Shown: positions 14,846 through 23,210, counted from the first letter of the stretch. The stretch is 32,949 nucleotides of DNA from an uncultured Mycoplasmatota bacterium (GCA_900547465.1 URHJ01000015.1:1-32949), one strand, 5' to 3'. Notes: generated by a model not told the origin, from the sequence alone. Numbers and translations are program-made.

Positions 14846-15376
14846 TTTTAGATATTCAGTTATTGAATCTTCTCCTTCAATATAATCTGAAATTTCATTA
14901 TTAGTGAATTTTATTAAAGTTGGTCCATTAATTTTTAATTCACTAGATGTTGTTGCATCTTTATTTGATTCATTACTAACACAATTCTTATTCATTCTAT
15001 TTTTTAAATTTACGTAATAGATTGGAAGATGTTCATCTTTTGCTTGATAATTACTAATTAAAGTCTGATAGATTGTATCTTCTTCATTAAAAAATAGTAC
15101 TAAATATTCACTATCTTTCTTATCAAATGATTGTCCAGATAGTATTTCATCATATTGTAATGTTGTCTTATCATTGTTTTTTGTAATATAGTCAGCAACT
15201 GATTTTTTTAGAATTAAGTTAGTTAATAAATAAACTAGAGCAAATATAACTAAAACAACTAAAATACAAGTAACTATTTTTTTTGATTCACTACCATAGA
15301 TGTTACTATTTAGTACTTCTTTTCTAGTTTGTACATTTTTTGCTTTTTTATTTGATGTTTTCTTACTTTTTGCCAT
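14843..15376 (-). CDS. Membrane-anchored thioredoxin-like protein without active-site cysteines
   Basis: This 177-residue protein has a Lys-rich N-terminus, one transmembrane helix (about 34-57) and a C-terminal domain whose order resembles thioredoxin: a YLVLFFNEED strand, a helix, an LPIYYVNLKN strand, GPTLIKF with the cis-Pro type turn, then NNEISDYIEGEDSITEYL. There is no CxxC, and the single Cys in the domain is not at the redox position, so redox activity is unlikely. The ATG at 15376 is chosen over GTG at 15385 because GGTGAT lies just before it and the promoter -10 ends 16 bases upstream. The thioredoxin-fold call is from pattern only. The tRNA-Asn follows in the same transcript. Confidence 0.75.
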   Translation of the reverse strand: MAKSKKTSNKKAKNVQTRKEVLNSNIYGSESKKIVTCILVVLVIFALVYLLTNLILKKSVADYITKNNDKTTLQYDEILSGQSFDKKDSEYLVLFFNEEDTIYQTLISNYQAKDEHLPIYYVNLKNRMNKNCVSNESNKDATTSSELKINGPTLIKFTNNEISDYIEGEDSITEYLK

Positions 15377-15392
15377 TTCTATCACCAGTTTA

Positions 15393-15420
15393 ATTATATC
15401 ATATTTATAAAAAATTACAA
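15393..15420 (-). promoter_or_regulatory. Promoter of the thioredoxin-like gene and tRNA-Asn
   Basis: TTGTAA (15420-15415) and extended -10 TGATATAAT (15401-15393) are spaced by 16 bases on the minus strand. The -10 is perfect. Confidence 0.65.
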
Positions 15421-15457
15421 ACTTTATCAGAATTATTTTTTATTATATTTAAAATTA

Positions 15458-16456
15458 TTATTTCATAGTTGGTAAAACATTAATTGATTTAGCTACTTCA
15501 ACCAGTTCATCTTGATTCATTACATCACTTACTATGTAATAATCGATTCCATTTGAAGTCCAACTAATTGAGTTGTCTGTCATGGCACCTAAAGCGTCCA
15601 TTAACATATAAGGTTCTCCATAGGTAGGAATTATTGTCATTTCATCTTCTATACTTGCGGTTTCTTCTACTAGTAGAAATGGTTTATCTCCATCAAAGGT
15701 CATGATAATTCTTTCTCCACCATCTTTATCTACCCTTTCTTCATTTGCTAGTTTAGTGTTAGTTGGTAATACTAAGGGATAGATTGTATCCTCTATGCTT
15801 GCTGTTTTTTCTTCTTTTGTTTCTACTTTTGCACTTTTCAATGCCTTATTAACACTAAAGTAACTCTTACCGAAAGTTGGAGATTTATCTATATCAGTTA
15901 CTTTTAAAGTCATCATTGGTACTTGTTCATCATTATATACTTTTACTTCTTGCAAGTTTAGTTTTTTATCAAATTTCACTTTTTGTTTCACTAACTTTTT
16001 GTTGTTAGGATAATTTACCTTAGTAGTAAATACGTAACCATTTTTTGTTTCTTTGTATGTTTTATTGTTATCATTTTTGATATCATTTACAATTGATTTT
16101 AATAAATAAATTTGGGAATTACTATATGGCCAATCACTTTGAAATTTGAAACTTTTATTTAATGAAGGCGTAACAACATAGACACCATCATTATTTTTCA
16201 ATATTATTTGTTCATAATTATTCGCAGTATTGGTCAAGCTTACTTTATATAAATCCGATTTTTTATAAGACACTTCTACTTTATAGTTATATACTTCTTC
16301 ATTATTAACTATTTCTAGGTTCCCCTCAAGTTTATATGCATTTAATTTATCTATTTCTTTATTTAAGTCCTTTACCGCACTTCTTTCTGTATATTTTCCA
16401 CAGCCAGTTAATAATATACTCGTAATTAGTAGTCCTAAAAGAAATATTTTTTTCAT
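15458..16456 (-). CDS. Lipoprotein with LolA/RseB-like N-terminal region
   Basis: This 332-residue protein has a lipoprotein signal with lipobox LLTGC (Cys19), to be acylated by Lgt (encoded later in this window). The mature N-terminal half (about 25-200) alternates strands such as AYKLEGNLEIVNNEEVYNYKVEVSYKK, the pattern of the LolA/RseB curved sheet (compare B. subtilis YdcC). The C-terminal third (about 215-332) contains MTFDGDKPFLLVEE and ISWTSNGIDYYIVSD, resembling DUF4367-type domains of Gram-positive envelope lipoproteins. ATG at 16456 follows GGGGTGA; an ATG nine codons earlier has no ribosome binding site. It could bind lipids or sense the envelope; the function is not established. 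No terminator is visible after it, so some transcripts may continue into the next gene. Confidence 0.8.
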   Translation of the reverse strand: MKKIFLLGLLITSILLTGCGKYTERSAVKDLNKEIDKLNAYKLEGNLEIVNNEEVYNYKVEVSYKKSDLYKVSLTNTANNYEQIILKNNDGVYVVTPSLNKSFKFQSDWPYSNSQIYLLKSIVNDIKNDNNKTYKETKNGYVFTTKVNYPNNKKLVKQKVKFDKKLNLQEVKVYNDEQVPMMTLKVTDIDKSPTFGKSYFSVNKALKSAKVETKEEKTASIEDTIYPLVLPTNTKLANEERVDKDGGERIIMTFDGDKPFLLVEETASIEDEMTIIPTYGEPYMLMDALGAMTDNSISWTSNGIDYYIVSDVMNQDELVEVAKSINVLPTMK

Positions 16457-16487
16457 CTTTTCACCCCATATTTTAGTTTTCAATTTA

Positions 16488-16518
16488 ATTATATGGAGAT
16501 GTTTTATTTTTATTACAA
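16488..16518 (-). promoter_or_regulatory. Possible promoter of the lipoprotein gene
   Basis: TATAAT (16493-16488) is perfect; TTGTAA (16518-16513) lies 19 bases upstream on the minus strand, a longer spacing than ideal. Confidence 0.45.
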
Positions 16519-16557
16519 TGTTCCTTTGTTTTAATTACTTTTTATGAAATTTAATAA

Positions 16558-16580
16558 TATAAAAAGACTATCTCTAGTCC
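16558..16580 (-). terminator. Terminator of the pgk-tpiA operon
   Basis: GACTA/TAGTC with loop GAGA is followed by TTTTT on the minus strand. The tpiA stop codon (16576-16574) is in the hairpin. Confidence 0.7.
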
Positions 16581-17266
16581 TCTATCTTACTTATAAAATC
16601 TTTTAATTCTTGTGGTTTTAAACTTAATCCTCCCAGTAAGTAACCATCTATTAAATATGATGTTTTAAACTCTACTATATTTTCTTGGTTTAGACTTCCA
16701 CCATATATTAACTTATTTTTTTGATATACTTTTTTTATTTCTTTTAATACATCTTCAACTTCATCTTTAGTTGGAGTTATACCTGTTCCTATAGCCCAAA
16801 TTGGTTCATATGCAATGATTATGTCATTGTTATTTATGCCTGATAGACATTCGTTTAATTCGCTTAATAATACTGATTTTGTTTTTTTAGAATCCTTTTG
16901 TTCTTTTGTTTCTCCAATACATAATATTGGTGTAATTTCTTCCTCTAATAGCCTCTTGATCTTTTCATTTATGTCTTTATTTGTTTCTCTTTGATATTTT
17001 CGTCTTTCTGAATGTCCAACAAGACAATATTTTACATCTAAACTTTTTAATTGATGCGCGTATATTTCGCCAGTATATGCACCTTGATGATATGAACTTA
17101 CATTTTGACTACCTAAATCAAAAGTTGGTAAATCTATACTATTTAAATATACTTGTGAGGGGCATATTACCAATTGATATGAACTTTCTATTTTTTTTAA
17201 TTCATTTTGATATTCCATAAATTCTTTTTTATCTAAATTTGATTTATTGTTTAGTACTACTATCAT
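16574..17266 (-). CDS. tpiA: Triosephosphate isomerase (short, divergent)
   Basis: At 230 residues it is shorter than the usual 245-255. It interconverts dihydroxyacetone phosphate and glyceraldehyde 3-phosphate in the cytoplasm. Catalytic residues are kept: Lys8 in LNNKSN (normally GNWKMN), His85 in GHSERR and Glu154 in AYEPIWAIGTG. The phosphate-binding loops YGGSL and DGYLLGGLSLKP are also recognisable. The N-terminal strand is truncated and lacks the usual Gly-Asn-Trp. AAGGAG lies 8 bases before the ATG, inside the end of the glycosyltransferase gene, with which it overlaps by 23 bases, so it is translated as the last gene of the operon. No second copy is seen here, so it is probably the working enzyme. 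Confidence 0.93.
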   Translation of the reverse strand: MIVVLNNKSNLDKKEFMEYQNELKKIESSYQLVICPSQVYLNSIDLPTFDLGSQNVSSYHQGAYTGEIYAHQLKSLDVKYCLVGHSERRKYQRETNKDINEKIKRLLEEEITPILCIGETKEQKDSKKTKSVLLSELNECLSGINNNDIIIAYEPIWAIGTGITPTKDEVEDVLKEIKKVYQKNKLIYGGSLNQENIVEFKTSYLIDGYLLGGLSLKPQELKDFISKIED

Positions 17267-18494
17267 TTTTTATCTCCTTTATTTTATCTATTGCTTTTGA
17301 AAATATTCCATATCTGTATTTATTTTTGTTCTTTATAGCAATATTATAAACAACAAGTACATTTTCTGCATATTGTGAAGATGATAAATGTTGGGCTTGT
17401 ATTCTTCCTTGATTACCTATTTTTTCTCTTTCTTTTACTGATTTATTTAATTTTAAAATCAAGTCACAGTACTCTTTTTCATCTTTAAATATAAAACCAT
17501 TAAGTTGATCTACAATTGTTCCTTGAAAAGCTTCATCATCTATACAGACTGCTGGTAGGTTGGCAGCCATTGCTTCTACTACTGTTAGTCCTTGAGTTTC
17601 TGAAGTTGAGGCTGTTGCGAAAATATCTGAGACATGATAATAATATGGAATATCTTCCCAAGCTACTTTACCTGTGAAAATAACATTATCTTCTATGCCA
17701 AGTTCATTAGCATAATTTTCTAATTTTTCTCTATCTGGTCCATCTCCAACAATCATTAATTTTATATTTGGTTTATTTCTAATTATTTTTTTGTGATTTT
17801 TAATTAGAAACTCAATATTTTTTTCCTGAGCTAGACGTCCAACAAATATAATGACTGTATCTTTTTTAGTAATGTTTAAACTTTTTTTTAAACTACTCTC
17901 AGCTTTTTTATCTATATTTTCTGAAAAAAATCTATCAACCTCTATTCCTGTTGGAATTATATGAATGTTCTTTTCTAATTTATATGAATCTTTTAAAAGC
18001 TTGTATGTTTTTGTGGTGGGTACTATCAACTCTTTAGCTGTTGTGTCACAGAAAAATTTAGTTAGATATTCTACTATTTTTTTACTAGATTTATCAAAGT
18101 AACCATGTGTAACATAGTGAGTATAATCTTTATACATTGTATGATATGTATGTACTAGAGGAATATTAAATTGTTTCGCAAATATTCTAGCAAAGATTCC
18201 TATACCTAGTTCTGTATGTGAATGTATTATATCTAGGTTCCAACTTTTAATTAGATTAATCATCGTTACTGGGTATATTCTACTAAGTCTATAGTCATAT
18301 AATCCAATTGGTATGGCTGCGATTTTAAGAATATGTTCTTCCTCATTATAGTCAAATTTTATCGAACTATCATTTACAGTTACCAAATATACTGTATGTC
18401 CTTTTTTTTCTAGTGCAGTTTTTAACATTTGTACACTAGTAGATACTCCATTTATAAAAGGTGGATATGTATCTGTAAATAAGCCTATTCTCAT
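17244..18494 (-). CDS. GT4 glycosyltransferase, probably diacylglycerol glucosyltransferase
   Basis: This 416-residue protein has a GT-B fold. The N-terminus FTDTYPPFINGVSTS and HSHTELGIGIFAR resemble the 1,2-diacylglycerol 3-alpha-glucosyltransferases of Acholeplasma and Gram-positive bacteria. The donor-binding half has FVGRLAQEKNIEFL, VGDGPDREKLE, FTGKVAWEDIP and the EX7E motif ETQGLTVVEA. It likely transfers glucose from UDP-glucose to a membrane lipid at the inner face of the membrane. Its ATG overlaps the TGA of the flippase-like gene (ATGA), and its end overlaps tpiA. The acceptor is inferred from similarity and from the membrane-protein neighbour; other GT4 acceptors cannot be excluded. 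Confidence 0.85.
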   Translation of the reverse strand: MRIGLFTDTYPPFINGVSTSVQMLKTALEKKGHTVYLVTVNDSSIKFDYNEEEHILKIAAIPIGLYDYRLSRIYPVTMINLIKSWNLDIIHSHTELGIGIFARIFAKQFNIPLVHTYHTMYKDYTHYVTHGYFDKSSKKIVEYLTKFFCDTTAKELIVPTTKTYKLLKDSYKLEKNIHIIPTGIEVDRFFSENIDKKAESSLKKSLNITKKDTVIIFVGRLAQEKNIEFLIKNHKKIIRNKPNIKLMIVGDGPDREKLENYANELGIEDNVIFTGKVAWEDIPYYYHVSDIFATASTSETQGLTVVEAMAANLPAVCIDDEAFQGTIVDQLNGFIFKDEKEYCDLILKLNKSVKEREKIGNQGRIQAQHLSSSQYAENVLVVYNIAIKNKNKYRYGIFSKAIDKIKEIKNDSSTKQ

Positions 18495-19507
18495 TTATGT
18501 TTCTTCCTTTCATCCATATTAAATACTATCATTCCTAAAATCATTCCAAAATAGTAGGTTATAAATCTCCATATAACTAATGTTGCGCTGGTCTTTGTTT
18601 TTGAAAGAAAATTACCAAAGAATTTCATATAACCATACTCTATTCCACCACTTGCTCCTGGTATTGGAACGAATGCTCCCATTAGTAAAACATAGGCTGA
18701 TGATGTTAGAGTGTCTAGAACATTAAGAGATGTAAAATCATGCATACTATAAGTAATAAATAGTGGTATTATGTATAAAAATCCTAATGATAGTAAGTTA
18801 TATATGACACCTAGTATAAATAATTTTTTTCTTTTTCTTAAGACTTTTGCACATTCGTGGAACTCTTCTAGTTTTGTTTCCCATTTTTTTATAGTTTTCT
18901 CTTTATTTTTTACTATTTTTATTTTTTCTAAAAATATTATGAGTATATTCATGATACCTGTTGTAAATTTCTTAGATATTGATATTAATAATATTCCTAC
19001 TGCTACTAAAGTGTTGATTATAAACCCAATTAATACTAATTCTCGAAGAACTGGAACTTTTGGAAATATATGAAATATAGCGTTATATAATACAGCTCCA
19101 AGGCCAAATATTACTAGTGCTATCTGATAAAAAATAAAATTTTGAAGAATTATCATTGTTGCTTTACTTCCACTAATCCCATGTTCCGTTAGCATGTATA
19201 TTTCCATAGGTTGTCCACCTGTAGAGAATGGAGTTATTCCATTAAAGAATTGAACAATTACATTATGTTTGATTGCTTCTTTGATACTTATTTTATCTTT
19301 GTTATTAACTGTTAAATAGTTTACATAACCTTTTAAGCAAACTGATATTATAAATGAAATGAAAGCTAATAAGATATACTTGAGGTCTGCTTTTACGAGT
19401 GCATCTAATACATTTTGAAAATCATCTTTCAAAACAAAGTACATAACTACAACTGTAATTAATAATAAAAGTATTGTATTTTTTCTTATGTTTTCTATTA
19501 ATTTCAT
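18491..19507 (-). CDS. Flippase-like integral membrane protein (PF03706, LPG synthase TM/UPF0104)
   Basis: This 338-residue protein has about eight hydrophobic helices. The conserved features of the family are present: PFSTGGQPMEIYML near 97-110 and FVPIPGASGGIEYGYM in the C-terminal third, matching the MprF flippase-domain signature. There is no catalytic lysyl-transferase domain, so it is the stand-alone type. Placed between a GNAT-like gene and a lipid glycosyltransferase with a 4-base overlap, it may move glycolipids across the membrane. It ends in TGA, the only TGA stop among the genes here, with a TAG two codons further in frame. Confidence 0.88.
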   Translation of the reverse strand: MKLIENIRKNTILLLLITVVVMYFVLKDDFQNVLDALVKADLKYILLAFISFIISVCLKGYVNYLTVNNKDKISIKEAIKHNVIVQFFNGITPFSTGGQPMEIYMLTEHGISGSKATMIILQNFIFYQIALVIFGLGAVLYNAIFHIFPKVPVLRELVLIGFIINTLVAVGILLISISKKFTTGIMNILIIFLEKIKIVKNKEKTIKKWETKLEEFHECAKVLRKRKKLFILGVIYNLLSLGFLYIIPLFITYSMHDFTSLNVLDTLTSSAYVLLMGAFVPIPGASGGIEYGYMKFFGNFLSKTKTSATLVIWRFITYYFGMILGMIVFNMDERKKHK

Positions 19508-19935
19508 TACTTTATTCTTCCTATCATGGATTCTTTTTCATCTTCCATTATGTAAGTTGTTTTTCCATCATAGTCTCCTAATGACTCAAATCCAATAGAT
19601 TCTATTTCTTTTGATTCTTTATCTGAAAAGATTGTTACTGTTTTTGCGGAAAAGGTAGTAAATGCTACTTCTGTTGCTTTTTTTAAGAATGTTTTTCTTT
19701 GATTTGCCACTTCTAATTCTATTAATCCTGTATCTTTTGTTCCATTGAAGAAGCATATGTTACTGATTGCTCCACCTTTTTCTTCTATTAGACATTCATT
19801 TATAATATTTGAATCTGTTTTTTCTTTTTTTATAAAATTTTCAAATTCCGGTATTTCTATCTTCTTTATTTTTATGTATTGTTCTATATTTTCTAGTTCT
19901 TTTTTATCTTTATGATCAACTATTTTAGTACTCAC
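19507..19935 (-). CDS. Small GNAT-like protein (uncertain)
   Basis: This 142-residue protein has a C-terminal half that reads like the last part of a GNAT acetyltransferase fold: GLIELEVAN, a helix FLKKATEVAFTTFSA, a strand TVTIFSD and IGFESLGDYDGKTTYIME, where GF..LG is typical of the final strands. The acetyl-CoA loop (Q/RxxGxG/A) is not clear, so activity is doubtful. The GTG at 19935 is chosen over the GTG at 19944 because GGGTGA lies 5 bases before it. It starts 14 bases after pgk and its TAA overlaps the ATG of the flippase-like gene, so it is a member of the operon. No better family is recognised. Confidence 0.65.
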   Translation of the reverse strand: MSTKIVDHKDKKELENIEQYIKIKKIEIPEFENFIKKEKTDSNIINECLIEEKGGAISNICFFNGTKDTGLIELEVANQRKTFLKKATEVAFTTFSAKTVTIFSDKESKEIESIGFESLGDYDGKTTYIMEDEKESMIGRIK

Positions 19936-19949
19936 AGTATTCACCCACT

Positions 19950-21116
19950 TTAATTTTCTAATCCTGGTAATTTCTTTCCTTCTAGGTATTCTAGAGTAGC
20001 TCCGCCACCGGTTGATACGTGGTAGATTTTGTCTTTTAACTTATTGCTTGTTGCAGCCGCAACTATATCTCCACCACCTAATATTGTTTTTATATTGTTA
20101 TCAACTAAAAATTGCATTATTTCATCAGTTGCTTCTTTATATTTAGAAAATTCATAAACACCTAGTGGTCCATTCCATAAAACTTCTTTAGCATCTTTTA
20201 GATAATTTTTGAATAATTCGATTGTATTTGGTCCAAGATCTAAGCCCATTTCTTCATCTTCTATTTCTGTTATATCTTTGATATGCATTTCTGTATCATT
20301 ACTGTATTCTGTTGTTGTTTTTACATCTACAGGTAGAACTATCTTATTTGGATATTTTTCTACCATTTTCTGACAGAAGTCTAAATTATCATAATCTACA
20401 ATTGAGGTTCCAATATTAAACCCTTCGCTTTGAAGGAATGTAAAAGCCATTCCTCCTCCTATTAGGATTTTGTCTGCTTTTTTCACCAAATTTTTGATAA
20501 CTCCAATCTTATCTTGAACTTTTGATCCTCCTAAAATTACAATAAATGGTCTTTCAGGATTATTTAGCGAAGATAATGTAGTTATTTCTTTTTCTATTAA
20601 AAAACCTACTGCATGTGGTAAGTGTTTAGCAATACCACAATTTGAAGCGTGCTTTCTATGTGCTGTTCCAAAAGCATCATTTATAAATACTTCTCCTAAA
20701 CTAGCCCAATACTTTCCTAGTTCTTCGTCATTAGAACTTTCCTTTTTGCCATCTAAATCTTCGTATCTTGTATTTTGAACTAATAATACTTGGCCTGGTT
20801 TTAAGTTAGATGCAGCTTTTTCTAATTCTTCTCCCCTTGTTTCATTAATAAAAGTAACGTCTTTCTTTAGAAGTTTTGATAGACGTTTAGCAACAGGCTT
20901 AAGATCATTCTTTTTCAAGTCTGCTTCTTCTTTAATTCTACCTAAGTGAGAAAATAAAATAATACTGCAGTTTTCTTTCAAACAATATTCTATTGTTTCT
21001 AAACTCTTTTTAATTCTAGTATCATCGGTAATTTTTCCATTTACTATTGGAACATTAAAATCGCATCTGATTAGTACTTTTTTGTTTTTTATATCTATAT
21101 CTTTTAGTGTTTTCAT
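19950..21116 (-). CDS. pgk: Phosphoglycerate kinase
   Basis: This 388-residue enzyme makes ATP and 3-phosphoglycerate from 1,3-bisphosphoglycerate. Family landmarks are RCDFNVPIVNG near 18-28, SHLGR (54-58), the VLLVQNTRYED region, NDAFGTAHRKHAS, GGSKVQDKIGVI, VLWNGPLGVYEF and the C-terminal GGGDIVAAA and STGGGATLEYLEGK loops. The length is normal. AAGGAGG precedes the ATG, and it starts 10 bases after the zinc-ribbon protein gene. Downstream come membrane-lipid genes and tpiA in the same transcript. Confidence 0.98.
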   Translation of the reverse strand: MKTLKDIDIKNKKVLIRCDFNVPIVNGKITDDTRIKKSLETIEYCLKENCSIILFSHLGRIKEEADLKKNDLKPVAKRLSKLLKKDVTFINETRGEELEKAASNLKPGQVLLVQNTRYEDLDGKKESSNDEELGKYWASLGEVFINDAFGTAHRKHASNCGIAKHLPHAVGFLIEKEITTLSSLNNPERPFIVILGGSKVQDKIGVIKNLVKKADKILIGGGMAFTFLQSEGFNIGTSIVDYDNLDFCQKMVEKYPNKIVLPVDVKTTTEYSNDTEMHIKDITEIEDEEMGLDLGPNTIELFKNYLKDAKEVLWNGPLGVYEFSKYKEATDEIMQFLVDNNIKTILGGGDIVAAATSNKLKDKIYHVSTGGGATLEYLEGKKLPGLEN

Positions 21117-21126
21117 TTTTTCCTCC

Positions 21127-22131
21127 TTATGATGTTAATAGATCTTTATCTATTAGTTTTAATGTATTTAAGAATTGTTCATAATCTGTTGAGCAATCAT
21201 TCTCATCTTTTTTTATTTCATATTCTACTTCATATATTTTATCTTTATATAGAATTGCGTATGTGTAAGTTGTTTCATAATCATCTTCTACAGTGATTAA
21301 TTTCCAATCTCTATTATTTATTGTTACTGTTTGAATATCACTTACTTTATCATCAATTGATATATATATTGTTTTTTTCAAATATTCTTCTTCTGTTTTA
21401 TATGAATATGTTCCATGACTTGAGACTGAAAAACGACAATATTTATCATCTGTATCTGTTTTATAACTCTTTGATGTTTCTGATGAATATTTACTAAGTT
21501 CATATTCTTCTGGAGTTTCATATGATAATTCATCAACTTGGAAATTGTCTTTTATTAAATGATTTGTATCTGTCTTAAAGAGTTCACTAAATCCTTTAAC
21601 TGAAAATATTGTTAGTATTACTCCAAATATAATTATAAAAACAAATATTATTATTACTACCGTAACGGGTGAATTTCCACCTTTCTTTTTACAAATTCTT
21701 AGTAATTCTTCTTGAGTTTTGTCTGAATTCTTAATTTTTATTTTTTCTATCTTTCTTTTGGTATGTTTCATGTATATTTTATTGAATAATATACCTATTA
21801 AAATTGATATTCCAAGAATTAATATTAGTACATATTTTTCTATAAATATATTTATTAAGATTATTACTGTAAAGTATAGTAGGGCATATAGCCACATTTT
21901 TCTATATAATAGATAGTACGCTCCAAAGAAAAAGGCTGGAAACGAAAATTTTCCACTTTTTATTTTATCATAGTTTGGTCCTATAAAACCCTTTTCTAGT
22001 GTTTCATCTGTTATTTTTTCTGGCTGGGGAATGTCATATTTTTCATTAATTTTATTTTCTAATGGCTCTCCGCAATATTTACAGAACTTCTCACCATCTT
22101 CATATTTGCTTCCACATCTTGGGCAATACAT
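21127..22131 (-). CDS. Zinc-ribbon membrane protein (DUF2628-like)
   Basis: This 334-residue protein begins with a four-Cys zinc ribbon: CPRCG and CKYCG within the first 25 residues. A DUF2628-like segment follows (SGKFSFPAFFFGAYYLLYRKMW), with two or three hydrophobic helices (about 70-120) and another transmembrane helix (about 155-180). The C-terminal domain (about 190-334) is polar and Tyr/Asp/Glu-rich with alternating strands, presumably extracellular. ATG at 22131 is preferred because AGGAGG lies 6 bases upstream; a start nine codons earlier lacks a site. It leads the operon with pgk. The role is unknown. Confidence 0.8.
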   Translation of the reverse strand: MYCPRCGSKYEDGEKFCKYCGEPLENKINEKYDIPQPEKITDETLEKGFIGPNYDKIKSGKFSFPAFFFGAYYLLYRKMWLYALLYFTVIILINIFIEKYVLILILGISILIGILFNKIYMKHTKRKIEKIKIKNSDKTQEELLRICKKKGGNSPVTVVIIIFVFIIIFGVILTIFSVKGFSELFKTDTNHLIKDNFQVDELSYETPEEYELSKYSSETSKSYKTDTDDKYCRFSVSSHGTYSYKTEEEYLKKTIYISIDDKVSDIQTVTINNRDWKLITVEDDYETTYTYAILYKDKIYEVEYEIKKDENDCSTDYEQFLNTLKLIDKDLLTS

Positions 22132-22156
22132 AATATACCTCCTACTCCATACTATC

Positions 22157-22165
22157 ATTTTATCA
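22157..22165 (-). promoter_or_regulatory. Possible promoter of the zinc-ribbon/pgk operon
   Basis: TGATAAAAT on the minus strand resembles an extended -10, 25 bases before the ATG. It lies between the gap terminator and the gene. Confidence 0.4.
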
Positions 22166-22182
22166 TATTTTTTTTATTTTAT

Positions 22183-22210
22183 AAAAAAAAGTAGTATTAA
22201 AACTACTTTT
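22183..22210 (-). terminator. Terminator after gap
   Basis: AAAAGTAGT pairs with ACTACTTTT (9 pairs, 6-base loop) and T-rich sequence follows on the minus strand. The TAG stop of gap (22205-22203) is part of the stem. Confidence 0.85.
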
Positions 22211-23210
22211 GCATTAGGTATTTGGCAGTTCTTACCATTTGTGATGTATAACCATTTTCATTATCATACCATGCTACTACTTGTACTTGATATGTATCAT
22301 CATCTATTTTTGATACTAGTGTTTGAGTTGCATCAAAGATTGATCCATATCTTGTTCCTACTATATCTGTAGATACTAATAGTTCTTCTGTATACCCGAA
22401 TGATTCATTAGATGCATTTTTCATTGCTTCATTAATTTTTTCTACTGTTATGTCATGTCCTTTTACAACTGCTACTAGGATAGTTGTTGAACCTGTTATA
22501 ACTGGTACTCTTTGAGCAGAACCGATTAATTTTCCATTTAATTCTGGAATAACTAGTCCAATTGCTTTAGCGGCGCCAGTTGAGTTTGGAACGATGTTTG
22601 CTGCTCCGGCACGTGCTCTTCTTAAATCTCCTTTACGATGTGGACCATCTAAGATCATTTGATCTCCTGTATAAGCATGTACTGTTGTCATTATTCCACT
22701 TTGGATTGGAGCTAATTTGTTTAGGGCATTTGCCATTGGAGCAAGACAGTTTGTTGTACAGCTTGCGGCACTTATTACTTTATCATCGCTTGTTAAGATA
22801 TTTTCATTTACTCCATATACGATTGTTTTTAAATCATTTCCTGCTGGTGCAGAAATTATAACTTTTTTAGCACCTGCTTCTATATGAGCACTTGCTTTTT
22901 CTTTTGATGTAAAGAAACCTGTACTTTCTATTACTACATCTACATCTAATTCTTTCCAAGGTAGATTTTTTGGATCTGCTTCCTTGTATATTCTTATTTC
23001 TTTGCCATCTACTACAATTGATGATTCTTTTGCTTCTACGGTATGACCTTCATAACGTTTTTGAGCTGTATCATATTTTAATAGATGTGCAAGCATATCT
23101 GGACTAGTTAAGTCGTTTATTGCGACTACCTCATAACCTTCTAATTCAAACATTTGACGAAATGCTAATCTACCAATTCTACCAAAACCATTGATTGCTA
23201 CTTTTACCAT
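22203..23210 (-). CDS. gap: Glyceraldehyde-3-phosphate dehydrogenase, phosphorylating, NAD-type
   Basis: This 335-residue enzyme makes 1,3-bisphosphoglycerate, the substrate of Pgk encoded just downstream. NGFGRIGR (7-14) is the dinucleotide-binding loop and Asp33 in INDL favours NAD. The catalytic Cys151 is in SAASCTTNCLAP, the substrate-binding HAYTGDQ block follows, and WYDNENGYTSQM is at the C-terminus. The sequence resembles glycolytic GapA of Bacilli rather than the gluconeogenic form. Good GGAGAG lies before the ATG, and it has its own promoter and terminator, which would allow higher expression than the rest of the glycolytic run. Confidence 0.98.
   Translation of the reverse strand: MVKVAINGFGRIGRLAFRQMFELEGYEVVAINDLTSPDMLAHLLKYDTAQKRYEGHTVEAKESSIVVDGKEIRIYKEADPKNLPWKELDVDVVIESTGFFTSKEKASAHIEAGAKKVIISAPAGNDLKTIVYGVNENILTSDDKVISAASCTTNCLAPMANALNKLAPIQSGIMTTVHAYTGDQMILDGPHRKGDLRRARAGAANIVPNSTGAAKAIGLVIPELNGKLIGSAQRVPVITGSTTILVAVVKGHDITVEKINEAMKNASNESFGYTEELLVSTDIVGTRYGSIFDATQTLVSKIDDDTYQVQVVAWYDNENGYTSQMVRTAKYLMQK

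Noticed and set aside
18491..18494. UGA read as Trp (genetic code 4).
   Set aside because: Genes are full length with TGG for Trp, which would be rare in an AT-rich code-4 genome, and reading through the one TGA adds only two codons.
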